Positions 1 to 9,157 of a stretch of DNA of 64,000 nt are shown here, piece by piece. A program made the translations under genes and the position numbers. The first letter of the stretch is position 1. Each line of letters starts with the position of its first letter. The stretch is from NCBI GenBank assembly GCA_964017125.1, contig OZ024902.1, forward strand, positions 38,963,780 through 39,027,779. The letters run 5' to 3'. The notes beneath the pieces were generated by a model. That model was not told the origin of the DNA and did not search any database. It worked only from the letters and a program-made list of their open reading frames with translations. The stretch comes from Flabesymbios commensalis. Lineage: Eukaryota > Annelida > Polychaeta > Terebellida > Flabelligeridae.

Positions 1-44
1 ATAAAATCTTGGTAGTAAAACACGAGTTTTCCACTTTTTTGCAG

Positions 45-278
45 AGACAACTGTACCCCCAGTATGGGTATAAAGCGGCAGTGGGCTCACCCTTGAAGCA
101 ACGCTGTCCCCAGCGCCACCTGTGTCCATATTGTACCAACTCCTACAGTCAACAAAGAAATCTCGATCGCCATATTAAGACTAATCATGGGGGAAGACGG
201 TATCATTGCCACTTATGTGACAAGTCATTCACCAGAACAGATCTACTTGCGAAACATATAAGAAACGCACATGGTTAG
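45..278 (+). CDS. Alternative terminal exon, two C2H2 fingers (exon 1)
   Basis: The acceptor ccacttttttgcag ends at 44, and the 77-residue peptide starts in phase 0 with RQLYPQ. Finger 1 spans about residues 27-48 (CPYC, H43, H48) and finger 2 about 55-76 (CHLC, H71, H76). Helix contacts (-1,2,3,6) are Q,R,N,R and R,D,L,K. The linker GGRRYH has six residues between His and Cys, one fewer than the canonical TGEKPYx type. The stop TAG is followed by AATAAA at about 338-343, which supports a last exon. The role is a DNA-binding C-terminus of a nuclear regulator, inferred from the fingers. It is the leftmost exon visible. Confidence 0.85.
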   Translation, partial: RQLYPQYGYKAAVGSPLKQRCPQRHLCPYCTNSYSQQRNLDRHIKTNHGGRRYHCHLCDKSFTRTDLLAKHIRNAHG

Positions 279-416
279 GGATTAGACCAATGACATAACT
301 ACTAACAGAATATGTTCTCTCTTGTTGTTGTTCTTTAATAAAAATGACAATCATATCTGTATATTTTCATATTCATTATGGGGTCTCGTCTCGATACATG
401 TATTATCTCGATTGAT

Positions 417-567
417 TGATCGAATCTGATTTTAAATGATTTAAAATTCTGAATGTTACTTATCACTCGCACTCGCTCCCTTGGATTCCACATGATCGAA
501 TCTGATTTTAAATGATTTGAAATTCTGAATGTTACTTATCACTCGCACTCGCTCCCTTGGATTCCAC
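417..567 (+). repeat. 76-bp tandem duplication
   Basis: Two almost identical copies (417-492 and 493-567) start with TGATCGAATCTG and end with CTTGGATTCCAC. They differ by about one base, so the duplication is recent. It lies in the intron before exon 2 and has no visible coding content. Confidence 0.85.
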
Positions 568-720
568 GAACGATCCGTCTTAAAATGAGTATCTTCATAG
601 GTGCTATATAATTATAGACATACAATAGACAGGAAGATATATATTCTCAGTGGTAGGGTAATTCTCGTGAGTTGGTGCTGACGAATGCACACATTTAACA
701 GTACAATTCCTTTCTTTCAG

Positions 721-1011
721 GGTCCTGAGCCCCAGACAGATATGCTGGGTAATGTCTGGACAGTTGTACCACCCGGGCCCCGAGCAGGAGCTAAACGTCA
801 CGTGTCACAGAGCAACGATTGTCCTGTATGTCATAAGACATATCAACATAGCAAAGATTTGATCCGCCATATGGTACTTCACAGCGGAGAACGATTCCTT
901 TGTAATTTTTGTGGTAGGCTGTTTACAAGAAAGGATAAAGCGAAAAAACACGTAGACACTTTTCACGAGGGGATAGATTGTGGAATTTCAATTGTCACTC
1001 ATTCAAAATGA
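721..1011 (+). CDS. Alternative terminal exon, two C2H2 fingers (exon 2)
   Basis: The acceptor attcctttctttcag ends at 720. The 96-residue peptide starts GPEPQTD in phase 0. Finger 1 covers about 34-54 (CPVC, H50, H54; contacts H,K,D,R) and finger 2 about 61-82 (CNFC, H77, H82; contacts R,D,K,K), joined by HSGERFLC. The 33-residue lead is Pro/Gly-rich and poorly conserved. It is the closest relative of the exon at 1707: both share HKTYQH in finger 1 and LFTRKDKAKKH in finger 2, so they are a local duplicate pair. They differ at finger-1 helix positions 2 to 6, which should change the bound DNA. Confidence 0.88.
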   Translation, partial: GPEPQTDMLGNVWTVVPPGPRAGAKRHVSQSNDCPVCHKTYQHSKDLIRHMVLHSGERFLCNFCGRLFTRKDKAKKHVDTFHEGIDCGISIVTHSK

Positions 1012-1706
1012 CCTATTGTAATCATTAAGCAATGATTACGGAACTTAGATATTAGAGGTCTGAATATCTAGATAAACGCGACAGGGTTGAATCATAATGC
1101 ATTATTAGTGGACTAAATTTTTTCATAAGATAGGCTTAATTCATGTTTGTTTTATCCATATGTGAGACACGCTCGACTCGTTTGGAATGATTTATTGTAC
1201 CACCAGACGTAAAAATAAGAATTAGTGATATATACCCTTTTAATGAACTTTGACTTCGAGAACGTTGTGTCTGCTGACTTTGTCAGATTAATAGCTGGAA
1301 TTTGATGGGACGTTTTCATATGCTTATTTACATTTTAATGCTCTTGCACATTTTTAGTGTTGTGGTTTGATTTTACAATTGCATCCGATGTCAATGATAT
1401 CATGAATTTCTCCAATAACAAAATATTAAAATCTTTGTCAGTTATGGCTGGAGAGTGTTCTGTGACTTATTATTTCTCAGACGAAACTTCATGACGTGGT
1501 CATGGAAAGTGATCTTACCTTCTGTCTTAAATCCGATTCTGTTATGCAACGGCGTTTCCATTAACTACTTTATGCTGTGCATATTTATTTTCTTGATAAC
1601 ACATATCTACCAACTAAAGGACCATTAAAAGGTGTTGAAAATGTAATTATCTAGGTTGAAGGAGTCAAACCTAACAACTTAATAGCCATAACGTGTTTTC
1701 TTGCAG
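1012..1706. other. Intron without recognised feature
   Basis: About 0.7 kb of AT-rich DNA between two zinc-finger exons. I see no coding frame with a phase-0 acceptor, no inverted repeat and no SINE in it. Confidence 0.6.
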
Positions 1707-2015
1707 GGCATCGGGCCCAACACAGGCATGGTGAACAACGGTTGGAACTATCGGCAAATTGGACAACCAACACCGAATGACCTTAATACCTATCCCGAAG
1801 ATTCACAGCGTCATGCGTGTTCTGTATGCCACAAGACATACCAGCACAACAAACATCTAGCCCGTCATATGGCACTACACAGCGGAGAACGATTTCGTTG
1901 CCATTTTTGTGACAGGCTTTTCACAAGGAAGGATAAAGCTAAGAAACACATAACTACCGTTCACAGAGATATGTATCTTGGAAGTAAGACAGCCGTAAGC
2001 AAAGGAGATTCGTAA
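1707..2015 (+). CDS. Alternative terminal exon, two C2H2 fingers (exon 3)
   Basis: The acceptor acgtgttttcttgcag ends at 1706, and phase 0 opens with GIGPNTG. The 102-residue peptide has finger 1 at about 38-58 (CSVC; contacts H,K,H,R) and finger 2 at about 65-86 (CHFC; contacts R,D,K,K) with linker HSGERFRC. It is a sister of the exon at 721: the second fingers are nearly identical, while finger 1 differs by D to H at helix position 3. The acceptor carries the ACGTGT word also seen before several other exons (4561, 8575, 12538, 22117, 23784). Confidence 0.88.
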   Translation, partial: GIGPNTGMVNNGWNYRQIGQPTPNDLNTYPEDSQRHACSVCHKTYQHNKHLARHMALHSGERFRCHFCDRLFTRKDKAKKHITTVHRDMYLGSKTAVSKGDS

Positions 2016-2682
2016 ACAGAGACATTCTATAAGGGTGTTTTACCTTAACCCATGGCACTCTTAATTGATAATTGACAGTTTGCAACTTCAGATTGGACAT
2101 GAAAATATTGAAGCCAATGGCGGGGCTATGGCAATTGATTGTGATTATTATTAGCTGCCGTAATATTACTTTTCAGTTACTGATATTATTCTCAATGTAC
2201 ATTTATTGTTCTGAGACGATTATGTTATATTATTATTTTTCGAGATGTTTGTTTCATTATCGCAACACGCTGAATACTTCGAATTGTTTGATTCGTTATG
2301 ATGTATATTACAGTGACCTAAAGTGGATAGGGCAATCATTTGGTAATAGGCGACATTTTTTGAAGATTTCACACGTGTATGTTTGAAAATTCAAACGTGA
2401 GGGATGCCACGGACAGCAATCTGTTTTGTATGAACAAATGAGAACTTTTTTCAAATTTTTGTCAATGCAAATTTGATGCTCTAGTGCGAATACTATTTTG
2501 TGAGGCAAGACGCAGGCTACAAGGGTATTTTTTTATTTTGATTACGCCAAATTGAATATACACCACACGAGACAACCATTTAATTTATTTATTTGGTGTT
2601 CATACATTTGTCTATCTTTAGTGATACTTCTTTCCTGTTCCATGGGAATTTAATTTTAAAGACATTGGTGGTTTCTTTGCAG
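2016..2682. other. Intron without recognised feature
   Basis: The open frame at 2072-2386 reads hydrophobic, low-complexity peptide and has no phase-0 acceptor. I see no repeat or gene here. Confidence 0.55.
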
Positions 2683-2907
2683 GGTCACTATTTGTCGCTT
2701 TGTCAGAACCAGCAATCAGCTTTTTCTACAAACACTCGGAGTGTGCTATATAAGTGTGACGTGTGCCACAAAGAGTACACCCAGAGACGTAACCTCATGC
2801 GACACAGGAAATATCATACTGGTGAACGTTACTGCTGTAAATTATGTGGAAGACAATTTACTCGACAAGACAAATTTAAAAATCATACCAGCTCATGTCA
2901 CATGTAG
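2683..2907 (+). CDS. Alternative terminal exon, two C2H2 fingers (exon 4)
   Basis: The acceptor ggtggtttctttgcag ends at 2682. The 74-residue peptide begins GHYLSLC in phase 0. Finger 1 is at about 25-45 (CDVC, H41, H45; contacts Q,R,N,R) and finger 2 at about 52-73 (CKLC, H68, H73; contacts R,D,K,N), with linker HTGERYCC. It ends one residue after the last histidine, so nothing follows the fingers. The finger-1 contact set Q,R,N,R is the same as in exon 1 although the rest of the sequence differs, which suggests a shared target or common descent. Confidence 0.86.
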   Translation, partial: GHYLSLCQNQQSAFSTNTRSVLYKCDVCHKEYTQRRNLMRHRKYHTGERYCCKLCGRQFTRQDKFKNHTSSCHM

Positions 2908-4099
2908 TTTCTGTTCTGAACGCATTTGTTCTTTTCCATGGTGTTATAGTTTGTACAGATTTGTATAAAAAGGGATAATTGACTGAGGTTATTATGTAAC
3001 ATGGTTGCTGTCTTCCCAGTAAACAGTTTTTTAACACGAACCATCAATGTAGTTCTGCTCGTCCGTCTGTGATGTTGGCCCAACATTAAACCAGTGAGCC
3101 AATGCCTCGTGTTTGCTGGGTATGTGGTAGGTCAGAGAGGTGCTGATTAATCTAGATTGTATTGACTTGGAAAGTTTGATTTTACATGTATATATGTTTA
3201 ATGATAATGCATTATTCGTTAGTTTCGGCATATACATGTACTTGCACAGATGTTAACCAAATTCGCGCCATACTAGTATTGGGTCAGGTAGTTTATAATG
3301 GGTCAGGTAGTTTATAATTTTCTTGGAGGCGACATTGTCAGTTTATAATTTAATGACGACAAATTTACGGTTTATTTATCATGTATTCATTAAGTCACAA
3401 TACATTATGGTGTGAATAATTTTCGAAAATCTTGGATCAGCTGGAATTTCACCCATGAAACAATTTTTTTTTCTATCAGAGGAATGTGCTAATCATACAA
3501 GCTTCACTACACCCATTATTACCCGTATTAGCTGTATTGACCCTTCCTTCTGTGAAGAATAACAGTAAATTATCCTGGAACCAATTTTATATTCACTGTT
3601 CCACACGAATATCAACTTTCTAATTACAAATACTGCCATGCCGAGGCAAACAGCACTATACTGATTACTTGTAGAAGAAGAATATTTAGACTTTCATCTC
3701 TAGTGACATTAAAATAATATCTACAAACTAATTGCATTACACTACACATTTACCAGTTGTACTGTTAGATAAGTTCCATGTGTTATGATAAATGACTAAA
3801 CAAGGTATACATATTATACATATATATATATATGTATTGTATTGTATATTTTTATTATAGTGACATGTACAAACAGATTCAATGACAATATAAATATGTT
3901 TACAATATAGTACCCAGCCCATTTGGGCTTATAAGTCACTCCAAAATGTATGTAGTAAAAAAAAAACATATATACCGAATTATGTAACTTCACGTTTATA
4001 TATATATATCTTAACAACCCTTTAAAGAAAAACTGAAGCATCCAGAAAAAAAACTATTCTACACCTGAATGTTATATGGCATTCTAAATGTCTTTTCAG
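2908..4099. other. Intron with MITE and AT-rich simple sequence
   Basis: It contains a CCCAGTAAAC...GTTTGCTGGG MITE at 3015-3120, a short direct repeat (GGTCAGGTAGTTTATAAT) near 3283-3318 and TA-rich simple sequence near 3820-3840 and 3998-4010. No phase-0 exon is seen. Confidence 0.6.
3015..3120. mobile_element. Short palindromic MITE (CCCAGCAAACA family)
   Basis: It opens CCCAGTAAAC and closes GTTTGCTGGG as imperfect inverted ends, with an internal GTTGGCCCAACATTAA core. The same ends and core occur at 10490-10593, 14650-14759, 19087-19146 and 49264-49371, so this is one dispersed non-autonomous family. Confidence 0.65.
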
Positions 4100-4363
4100 G
4101 ATTACAGGATGTCTTCGAAACCCGAACTTATCCCTCGACATCTACCAGCTCCCAAGACTGGATCACGTCATGTGTGTCCCATCTGTCACAAGTCATATGC
4201 ACACCGTCCTACTCTTCTGCGTCATATAGCAAGCCACAGCGGAAAAAAATATTTTTGCAACTTTTGCGGAAAATGCTTTACTAGAAAAGATGTTGCTAAG
4301 ATTCATATTGCTACGCATTCCACAAAAGTAATGCCATCGGGACAGTTTGAGTCAAGCTCCTAA
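4100..4363 (+). CDS. Alternative terminal exon, two C2H2 fingers (exon 5)
   Basis: The acceptor aatgtcttttcag ends at 4099, and phase 0 opens DYRMSSKPE. It has 87 residues. Finger 1 is at about 26-46 (CPIC; contacts H,P,T,R) and finger 2 at about 53-73 (CNFC; contacts R,D,V,I), with linker HSGKKYFC. The second finger (FTRKDVAKIHIATH) closely matches that of the exon at 6644 (FARKDVANIHIASH), marking another related pair, although two three-finger exons lie between them. Confidence 0.88.
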   Translation, partial: DYRMSSKPELIPRHLPAPKTGSRHVCPICHKSYAHRPTLLRHIASHSGKKYFCNFCGKCFTRKDVAKIHIATHSTKVMPSGQFESSS

Positions 4364-4560
4364 TGTGATATCTATATATATACAATATAACAGCTCCTGC
4401 ATCTACATAATTTTGTTTTTTTCATCCACATTATGCCCTTTCAACTAAATAATGAGATCCAATTACTCACAACACCTACATGAAGTAGGTTTTCCAGGTA
4501 TTTTTCGTGAAAATGTTAGTATGTCAGATTTTAGCAGCATACGTGTTTGTACTGTTGCAG

Positions 4561-4854
4561 GATATTAAGAAGGCACTAAGTCCCTTCGTGTGTGACCTGT
4601 GTGGGCGCTGCTACAGCAGCTCGTCTGGTCTCTGGCACCACAGACGTCTTCACACACATCAGCCCCAGTTCACCTGTTCTAAATGTGGCAAGGCGTTCCA
4701 TCGGCTGTATGTTTTGCAGCGGCATCAGATGAAGATGCATGATCAGCGACAGGCATGCTCAATTTGTGCGGAAACTTTTTCAAAAATTGAAGATTTGCAT
4801 TCTCATAGAAAAACATGCCGATACTCAAAGGGCTACTGTTTGAAGCCTGTATAA
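4561..4854 (+). CDS. Alternative terminal exon, three fingers (exon 6)
   Basis: The acceptor tgtactgttgcag ends at 4560, and the 97-residue peptide opens DIKKALSPF. Finger 1 is at about 11-31 (CDLC, H27, H31). Finger 2 is at about 39-60 (CSKC), after the linker HTHQPQFTC, which has the canonical length. Finger 3 is at about 66-86 (CSIC) and ends in cysteine, so it is a C2HC finger. The last finger lacks the R-x-D helix pattern found in the other classes. With the exon at 5495 it forms a distinct class that may bind DNA differently. AATAAA follows at about 4913. Confidence 0.86.
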   Translation, partial: DIKKALSPFVCDLCGRCYSSSSGLWHHRRLHTHQPQFTCSKCGKAFHRLYVLQRHQMKMHDQRQACSICAETFSKIEDLHSHRKTCRYSKGYCLKPV

Positions 4855-5494
4855 TCTAGTAGTTATTATCAGTTGTTGTACCTCGAGATAAAATTATTTG
4901 AAAGAAATACTAAATAAAAATAATATACGCACATAAGCTCATTGATTTTTTTCACATGTGTTATTCGTTTTGTCACAATGTGTATTAAATCAATTTGGGA
5001 CCGAAGAGGGTTTTTTTTGTTATTTGTTCTCGTTGATTAGCGTATAGCCATATTTTAGTTGTAGTAATATCAAGCCACACAACGACACATACTATCACAT
5101 TTAAGGTCATATGGTTGTCATATCGAATTCAAAGATATAATATTATTATGTCAGTTTAGGAGTTATTAAACGGGCTCTTATCAATATTTAAATATTGTGT
5201 AGGCCTACATATGTAATTACTATTTTACACTTCAGTGATTGGATGGTGTGTTTGTGACCTCCCATTCTCCAAATATTTGTTTGCTTACAAACTATTTACC
5301 GGGCCAAAACGGCTATCATCAATTTAGGGTGCTCTGTGTGCTTTGGTTTGCCCTAATCGCTTTAACTTGTCATGATTATTCATGTTTTTCTTGTATTAAA
5401 GTACATTAAAAACATAAATAAAAGAAAACTGCGATGAAATTGATTTGTGTCAGATTTTAAAAGTACTATCGCGTTTATCATTGTGGTGTTCCAG
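4855..5494. other. Intron without recognised feature
   Basis: About 0.64 kb of AT-rich DNA between the two related three-finger exons. I see only the poly(A) signal of the upstream exon near 4913. Confidence 0.55.
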
Positions 5495-5812
5495 GGGGTG
5501 CTGTCAGTGACTCGAATGACCAATCTGAACCGGAACAAGTTGGTTTGTGACATATGTGGACGTGGCTTTGGTAGCCATTCCGGCCTCTGGTATCACAAAC
5601 GACAACACACACACCAGCCTGAGTTTTCATGTGACCAATGTGGGCGCAAATTTCGCAGGCAGTTTGTGTTGCAGAGACATCTTGTAGAAAGGCACGGGGA
5701 ATACATGGCCTGTTCAATTTGCTCTGTCAAGTTTAAGAGTTTGAAAGAATTGCGTGCTCACAAAAAAGAACATTATGTAGAACACATGGCATTCCCCCCA
5801 CCAATAAACTGA
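5495..5812 (+). CDS. Alternative terminal exon, three C2H2 fingers (exon 7)
   Basis: The acceptor attgtggtgttccag ends at 5494, and the 105-residue peptide opens GVLSVTRM in phase 0. Fingers lie at about 18-38 (CDIC), 46-67 (CDQC) and 73-93 (CSIC, H89, H93). It is a clear duplicate of the exon at 4561: both share CGR..S.SGLW.H.R.HTHQP and VLQRH in the same places. Its third finger ends in histidine rather than cysteine. AATAAA words follow at about 5950 and 5961. The acceptor ends GTGTTCCAG like the palindromic acceptors farther downstream. Confidence 0.87.
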   Translation, partial: GVLSVTRMTNLNRNKLVCDICGRGFGSHSGLWYHKRQHTHQPEFSCDQCGRKFRRQFVLQRHLVERHGEYMACSICSVKFKSLKELRAHKKEHYVEHMAFPPPIN

Positions 5813-6002
5813 TTGTTACTACAGTAGTAATGACGTGGGTTAGTCGCATAAATTATTTCTACAGAATTAGTTATTTCTATCGTATTGTACAATCAACGTA
5901 CTTTTTATACAATCATCTTTTTATTTTTTTTTAAAGTGCCGACTAGATTAATAAATTTTAAATAAAGTAAAGATATTTTTTACAGTTTTTTAGCGTCAGT
6001 TT

Positions 6003-6202
6003 NNNNNNNNNNNNNNNNNNNNNNNNNNNNNNNNNNNNNNNNNNNNNNNNNNNNNNNNNNNNNNNNNNNNNNNNNNNNNNNNNNNNNNNNNNNNNNNNNN
6101 NNNNNNNNNNNNNNNNNNNNNNNNNNNNNNNNNNNNNNNNNNNNNNNNNNNNNNNNNNNNNNNNNNNNNNNNNNNNNNNNNNNNNNNNNNNNNNNNNNNN
6201 NN
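6003..6202. other. Assembly gap (200 N)
   Basis: Exactly 200 N bases, a placeholder size rather than a measured length. It lies in the intron between exons at 5495 and 6644, so an extra exon here cannot be excluded. Confidence 0.99.
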
Positions 6203-6643
6203 GCCAAAACTCTCCTGCTTATAGTAAAGGTGTTGTTACACACCCTGACATTTTTTTTACACACCCTGTCAGCCCAATCCTAGCTAACACTGTTACCCCG
6301 CCCCCACGTCATCATCAGCTGTAGAGAAGTCATTTGCCATCCACAGTTTGCACTGTTTCAAACTTATTACAAATTCACTTGAATTACCGTCCCGACAGAA
6401 AATTGATGTTGAGCCACAATTCTACTACTACTGTCAGAAATAGGCTCCTTTTACTACACTTTTATTTATTTTCATATTTTATTCACTCCGAGGCTACAGA
6501 ATTTCACACCTAATGATGAAGAATATGACGTCCTTATTTTGATGGATTATGCCATTTTTTCTCTTGAATTAATTCTTTCAAAATATGTCTTTTGGTGCCT
6601 TAGTGCGATAAATAAATTTAAAGGGGTAAATATGTATTTTCAG

Positions 6644-6934
6644 GTATGCCCGCAGACGGTGCACATGCAAAATGATGCGGACTTTCAGACCCCCTGGATT
6701 CGGGCACAAAATTACCCCCTGCAGCGCCATCAATGTGCAGTCTGTTACAAGACATATGCCCATCTTCCCAGTCTCATTCGCCACAGGAAAATTCACAGTG
6801 GACAGCGATATATTTGCAATTTCTGTGGGAAGGAATTTGCGCGAAAAGACGTTGCCAACATTCATATTGCCAGCCATAAAGATGTTTCTTCTGATTGTAT
6901 ATCGAAGCCTCTGCTTTTAAAAGAGAAAAAATAA
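6644..6934 (+). CDS. Alternative terminal exon, two C2H2 fingers (exon 8)
   Basis: The acceptor atatgtattttcag ends at 6643, and phase 0 opens VCPQTVHM. It has 96 residues. Finger 1 is at about 31-51 (CAVC; contacts H,P,S,R) and finger 2 at about 58-78 (CNFC; contacts R,D,V,I), with linker HSGQRYIC. An 18-residue Ser/Lys-rich tail follows. It is a sister of the exon at 4100, differing in finger 1 by T to S at helix position 3. The intron start upstream lies beyond the assembly gap. Confidence 0.87.
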   Translation, partial: VCPQTVHMQNDADFQTPWIRAQNYPLQRHQCAVCYKTYAHLPSLIRHRKIHSGQRYICNFCGKEFARKDVANIHIASHKDVSSDCISKPLLLKEKK

Positions 6935-8122
6935 ATACCGTTCTGTATGGATCGATTCATGAGTATATGTAGCAGCTGTAAAACCCCCAACGTCATATAC
7001 AGGCTGCACAATAATATATTGGACTTTTCTTGTAAGGGACACCCGTCTGAACTAGTGCGAATCGACAATCACGGATCAGGAAATTGATTAAAACCCTCAA
7101 ATGTTAACATGGTTGAATGAGGAATTACATAGGCGGTCGAGCCACTTTGCCTGTATTTTGTATCTGAGCTGCACAGCGCATATAAATTTTTTTCTTCTGG
7201 TGATTTAATAATAAATAACCTATAACTACTATATTTTCATAACAACTAAATTGTAGAATCAGGTATTTCTGTAATATATAATATAGTGGTCGTTTGAAGG
7301 AGTTCATTGAGTGACATTTCATTTTTCTGTAATAATTAGCCTATTTAGAAATGACAGCTCTAAAATTGAGATAAAAAATATGATATTATTCCGTGTTTGA
7401 TGAATATTTGTGTAGGCCTACACCACGATCATCCTTTATGATCATCCGTGCCAGCTTGTAGTCTACTGCTCCTCTTGGTGAATTCAGGGCGGGGCCCCAG
7501 GGTAGTGGTTAGCACCACCGCCTTTCACGCCAGAGTTCGGGGTTCGGTTCCCGGACTCGGCGGTTTGAAAGAAACAAAAATGTTTCTTCCCCATCCACGT
7601 GTGAAAGTCAGTATTGTGGGGAGCCTCCGTGACCGAGAGGTAGCGTGCTCGGCCTCAGACCGCCAGGGCTCGAACTTCGAATCCTGTGTCTGGAGGACAG
7701 TGTCATCTCAATCATCTCACCATCCTCAGGAGGTTCTCCTGGCCCAGTTTAGCCTATATGTGCACAAAGGTGGCCTAAAGCCCGATTCATTTCATTTTCT
7801 TGGTGAATTCTCTCGTCATAGTCGCGTTATGCTCAAATGGTTCAGTGAACTTTGCAGTTAATCACTATGCAACATGTATGCTTATTTATTCAAGGGCTAC
7901 TCTTGAAAGCGTTTACGAACACACAATTAAAGTGATGGATGCAGATTTGAAAAACAATAGAACACTAATTGTGTTTTTTCACTATTCAAAACAATTTTCA
8001 ATGAAAAGCTTTATATTACAAAAAAATTTGAATATTTAATTTCAAGTAGGGTGTAATTGTGATAGGCCACTGTCCACGATTTTTAAAAGGTTAAGTGATT
8101 GAAGGCTTTTTGTATTTTTCAG
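6935..8122. other. Intron with an intact-looking SINE
   Basis: The SINE at 7486-7797 with its target-site duplication is described separately. The rest is AT-rich with no supported exon. Confidence 0.6.
7473..7810 (+). mobile_element. tRNA-derived SINE with two tRNA-like heads and 13-bp target duplication
   Basis: The flanks TCTTGGTGAATTC (7473-7485 and 7798-7810) are perfect 13-bp target duplications. The body has one tRNA-like segment with the B-box-like GGTTCGGTTCC near 7545, then a second tRNA-like segment starting GGGGAGCCTCCGTGACCG near 7618 with TTCGAATCC as B box near 7677. It closes with a tail running GTGCACAAAGGTGGCCTAAA and CATTTCATTT. The second head and tail recur on the minus strand at 41199-41401, and the tail alone recurs near 13761 and 26281. 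The open frame across it is a chance frame. Confidence 0.85.
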
Positions 8123-8392
8123 ATTGAATATTACCCTAGTGCATCAGATTTTTCGCGTGAGCACTGTAGCAAGCAATATAACAGCAGCTCTGATCCTCAA
8201 GTCCACCGCAAACAGCACTGGAATGCTCCCAGTTACAAGTGTACCGTCTGTGGAGCCACATTCTATCGATCGTGGTTGATGAAGCGTCATATGGACATCC
8301 ATTATGGAACAAAATATAATTGTCCGATATGTAACGTGGTTTTTAGCCGTAAGGATCTTCTGAGCAGGCACGCACGTACAGCTCATAATTAA
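8123..8392 (+). CDS. Alternative terminal exon, one decayed plus two C2H2 fingers (exon 9)
   Basis: The acceptor tttgtatttttcag ends at 8122, and phase 0 opens IEYYPSASD. It has 89 residues. The first finger, about residues 11-34, has lost its first zinc cysteine: HCSKQYNSSSDPQVHRKQH keeps one Cys and both His. Two good fingers follow, CTVC...HMDIH and CPIC...HARTAH, the latter with contacts R,D,L,R. The spacing matches the three-finger exon at 31622, so it looks like a three-finger exon whose first finger no longer binds zinc. AATAAA lies at about 8453. Confidence 0.82.
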   Translation: MEYYPSASDFSREHCSKQYNSSSDPQVHRKQHWNAPSYKCTVCGATFYRSWLMKRHMDIHYGTKYNCPICNVVFSRKDLLSRHARTAHN

Positions 8393-8574
8393 GCATGCCT
8401 GTTGTTGGGGGTGGTGTGTAAAAATAATTTTCATATAGTATAATTTTGATATAATAAATGGGTTTATTTTTACAGTTTGACTTGCGACCTTACTGTTCCT
8501 TTGTATTTGTACATTTATGTGGCTTCCTTATAAACTGGAATTTGTGAAGTTATCAGGATACGTGTATCTTGCAG

Positions 8575-8883
8575 AGGCTGCCGAGTACGAGACAGGAAGC
8601 AGACAAAGACAACAGATGTGAGCTGTGTGGTCTGGCGTACGCCAATCTTACTGCCCTCCAGCGTCATCTTAAGACACACAACCCGCGCCAGCGTCACATC
8701 TGCCCCATATGTCACCGTGCTTACACCTATCCGCACGACCTGAAACGCCATATGATGTCACATTCTGGTTTAAAACATTTCTGTGATGTTTGTGGTAAAT
8801 CTTACGGAAGAAAAGATGTGCTGAGGGTGCACCAGCGCACCCACCAAGCATCGTCAACTGTAGGCGCAACATCCCTATCATAA
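8575..8883 (+). CDS. Alternative terminal exon, three C2H2 fingers (exon 10)
   Basis: The acceptor acgtgtatcttgcag ends at 8574, and phase 0 opens RLPSTRQEAD. It has 102 residues. Finger 1 is CELC...HLKTH, finger 2 CPIC...HMMSH (contacts Y,H,D,R) and finger 3 CDVC...HQRTH (contacts R,D,V,V). Fingers 2 and 3 follow the two-finger pattern of the array, with short linker HSGLKHFC; finger 1 is added in front by a longer linker. The distance to the previous exon's stop is only 182 bp, the tightest spacing in this part of the array. Confidence 0.87.
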   Translation, partial: RLPSTRQEADKDNRCELCGLAYANLTALQRHLKTHNPRQRHICPICHRAYTYPHDLKRHMMSHSGLKHFCDVCGKSYGRKDVLRVHQRTHQASSTVGATSLS

Positions 8884-8905
8884 ACTAGACTTTGACGATG
8901 CATTA

Positions 8906-9157
8906 TTAATCCTTTAACCGCCGGTGTCGCATATCTTTATTCGGGTTTTCATTTTTTATTAGCTCATTAAGTACCACCTTTTAAACATGTGACAAAGATA
9001 ACATGTGACATTAATCAGCAATATTTGAAGACAGTTGACCTCCATTTTCCCAAATCTGAATAATTTTCACTCACTTGAAGTTGTGGATCGCGTCAGCGAG
9101 ACACAACTTCAAGTGAGTGAAAATTCAGATTGAATAATTTGGCGGTTAAAGGGTTAA
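8906..9157. mobile_element. piggyBac-like MITE with TTAA target duplication
   Basis: It is flanked by TTAA on both sides, with inverted ends TCCTTTAACCGCC and GGCGGTTAAAGGG. Internally there is a strong hairpin around 9066-9125 (CACTTGAAGTTGTG ... CACAACTTCAAGTG). TTAA targets are the hallmark of the piggyBac superfamily. Copies with the same ends are at 38371-38591 and 50057-50302. Confidence 0.8.

Noticed and set aside
5980-6264. Open frame across the N run
   Set aside because: Most of it is unknown sequence.
7530-7700. tRNA genes
   Set aside because: The tRNA-like parts carry A/B-box-like words, but they sit inside SINEs with target duplications and do not form complete cloverleaves by eye.
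7448-7861. 137-residue open frame
   Set aside because: It runs through the SINE at 7486-7797 and its target duplication; chance frame.
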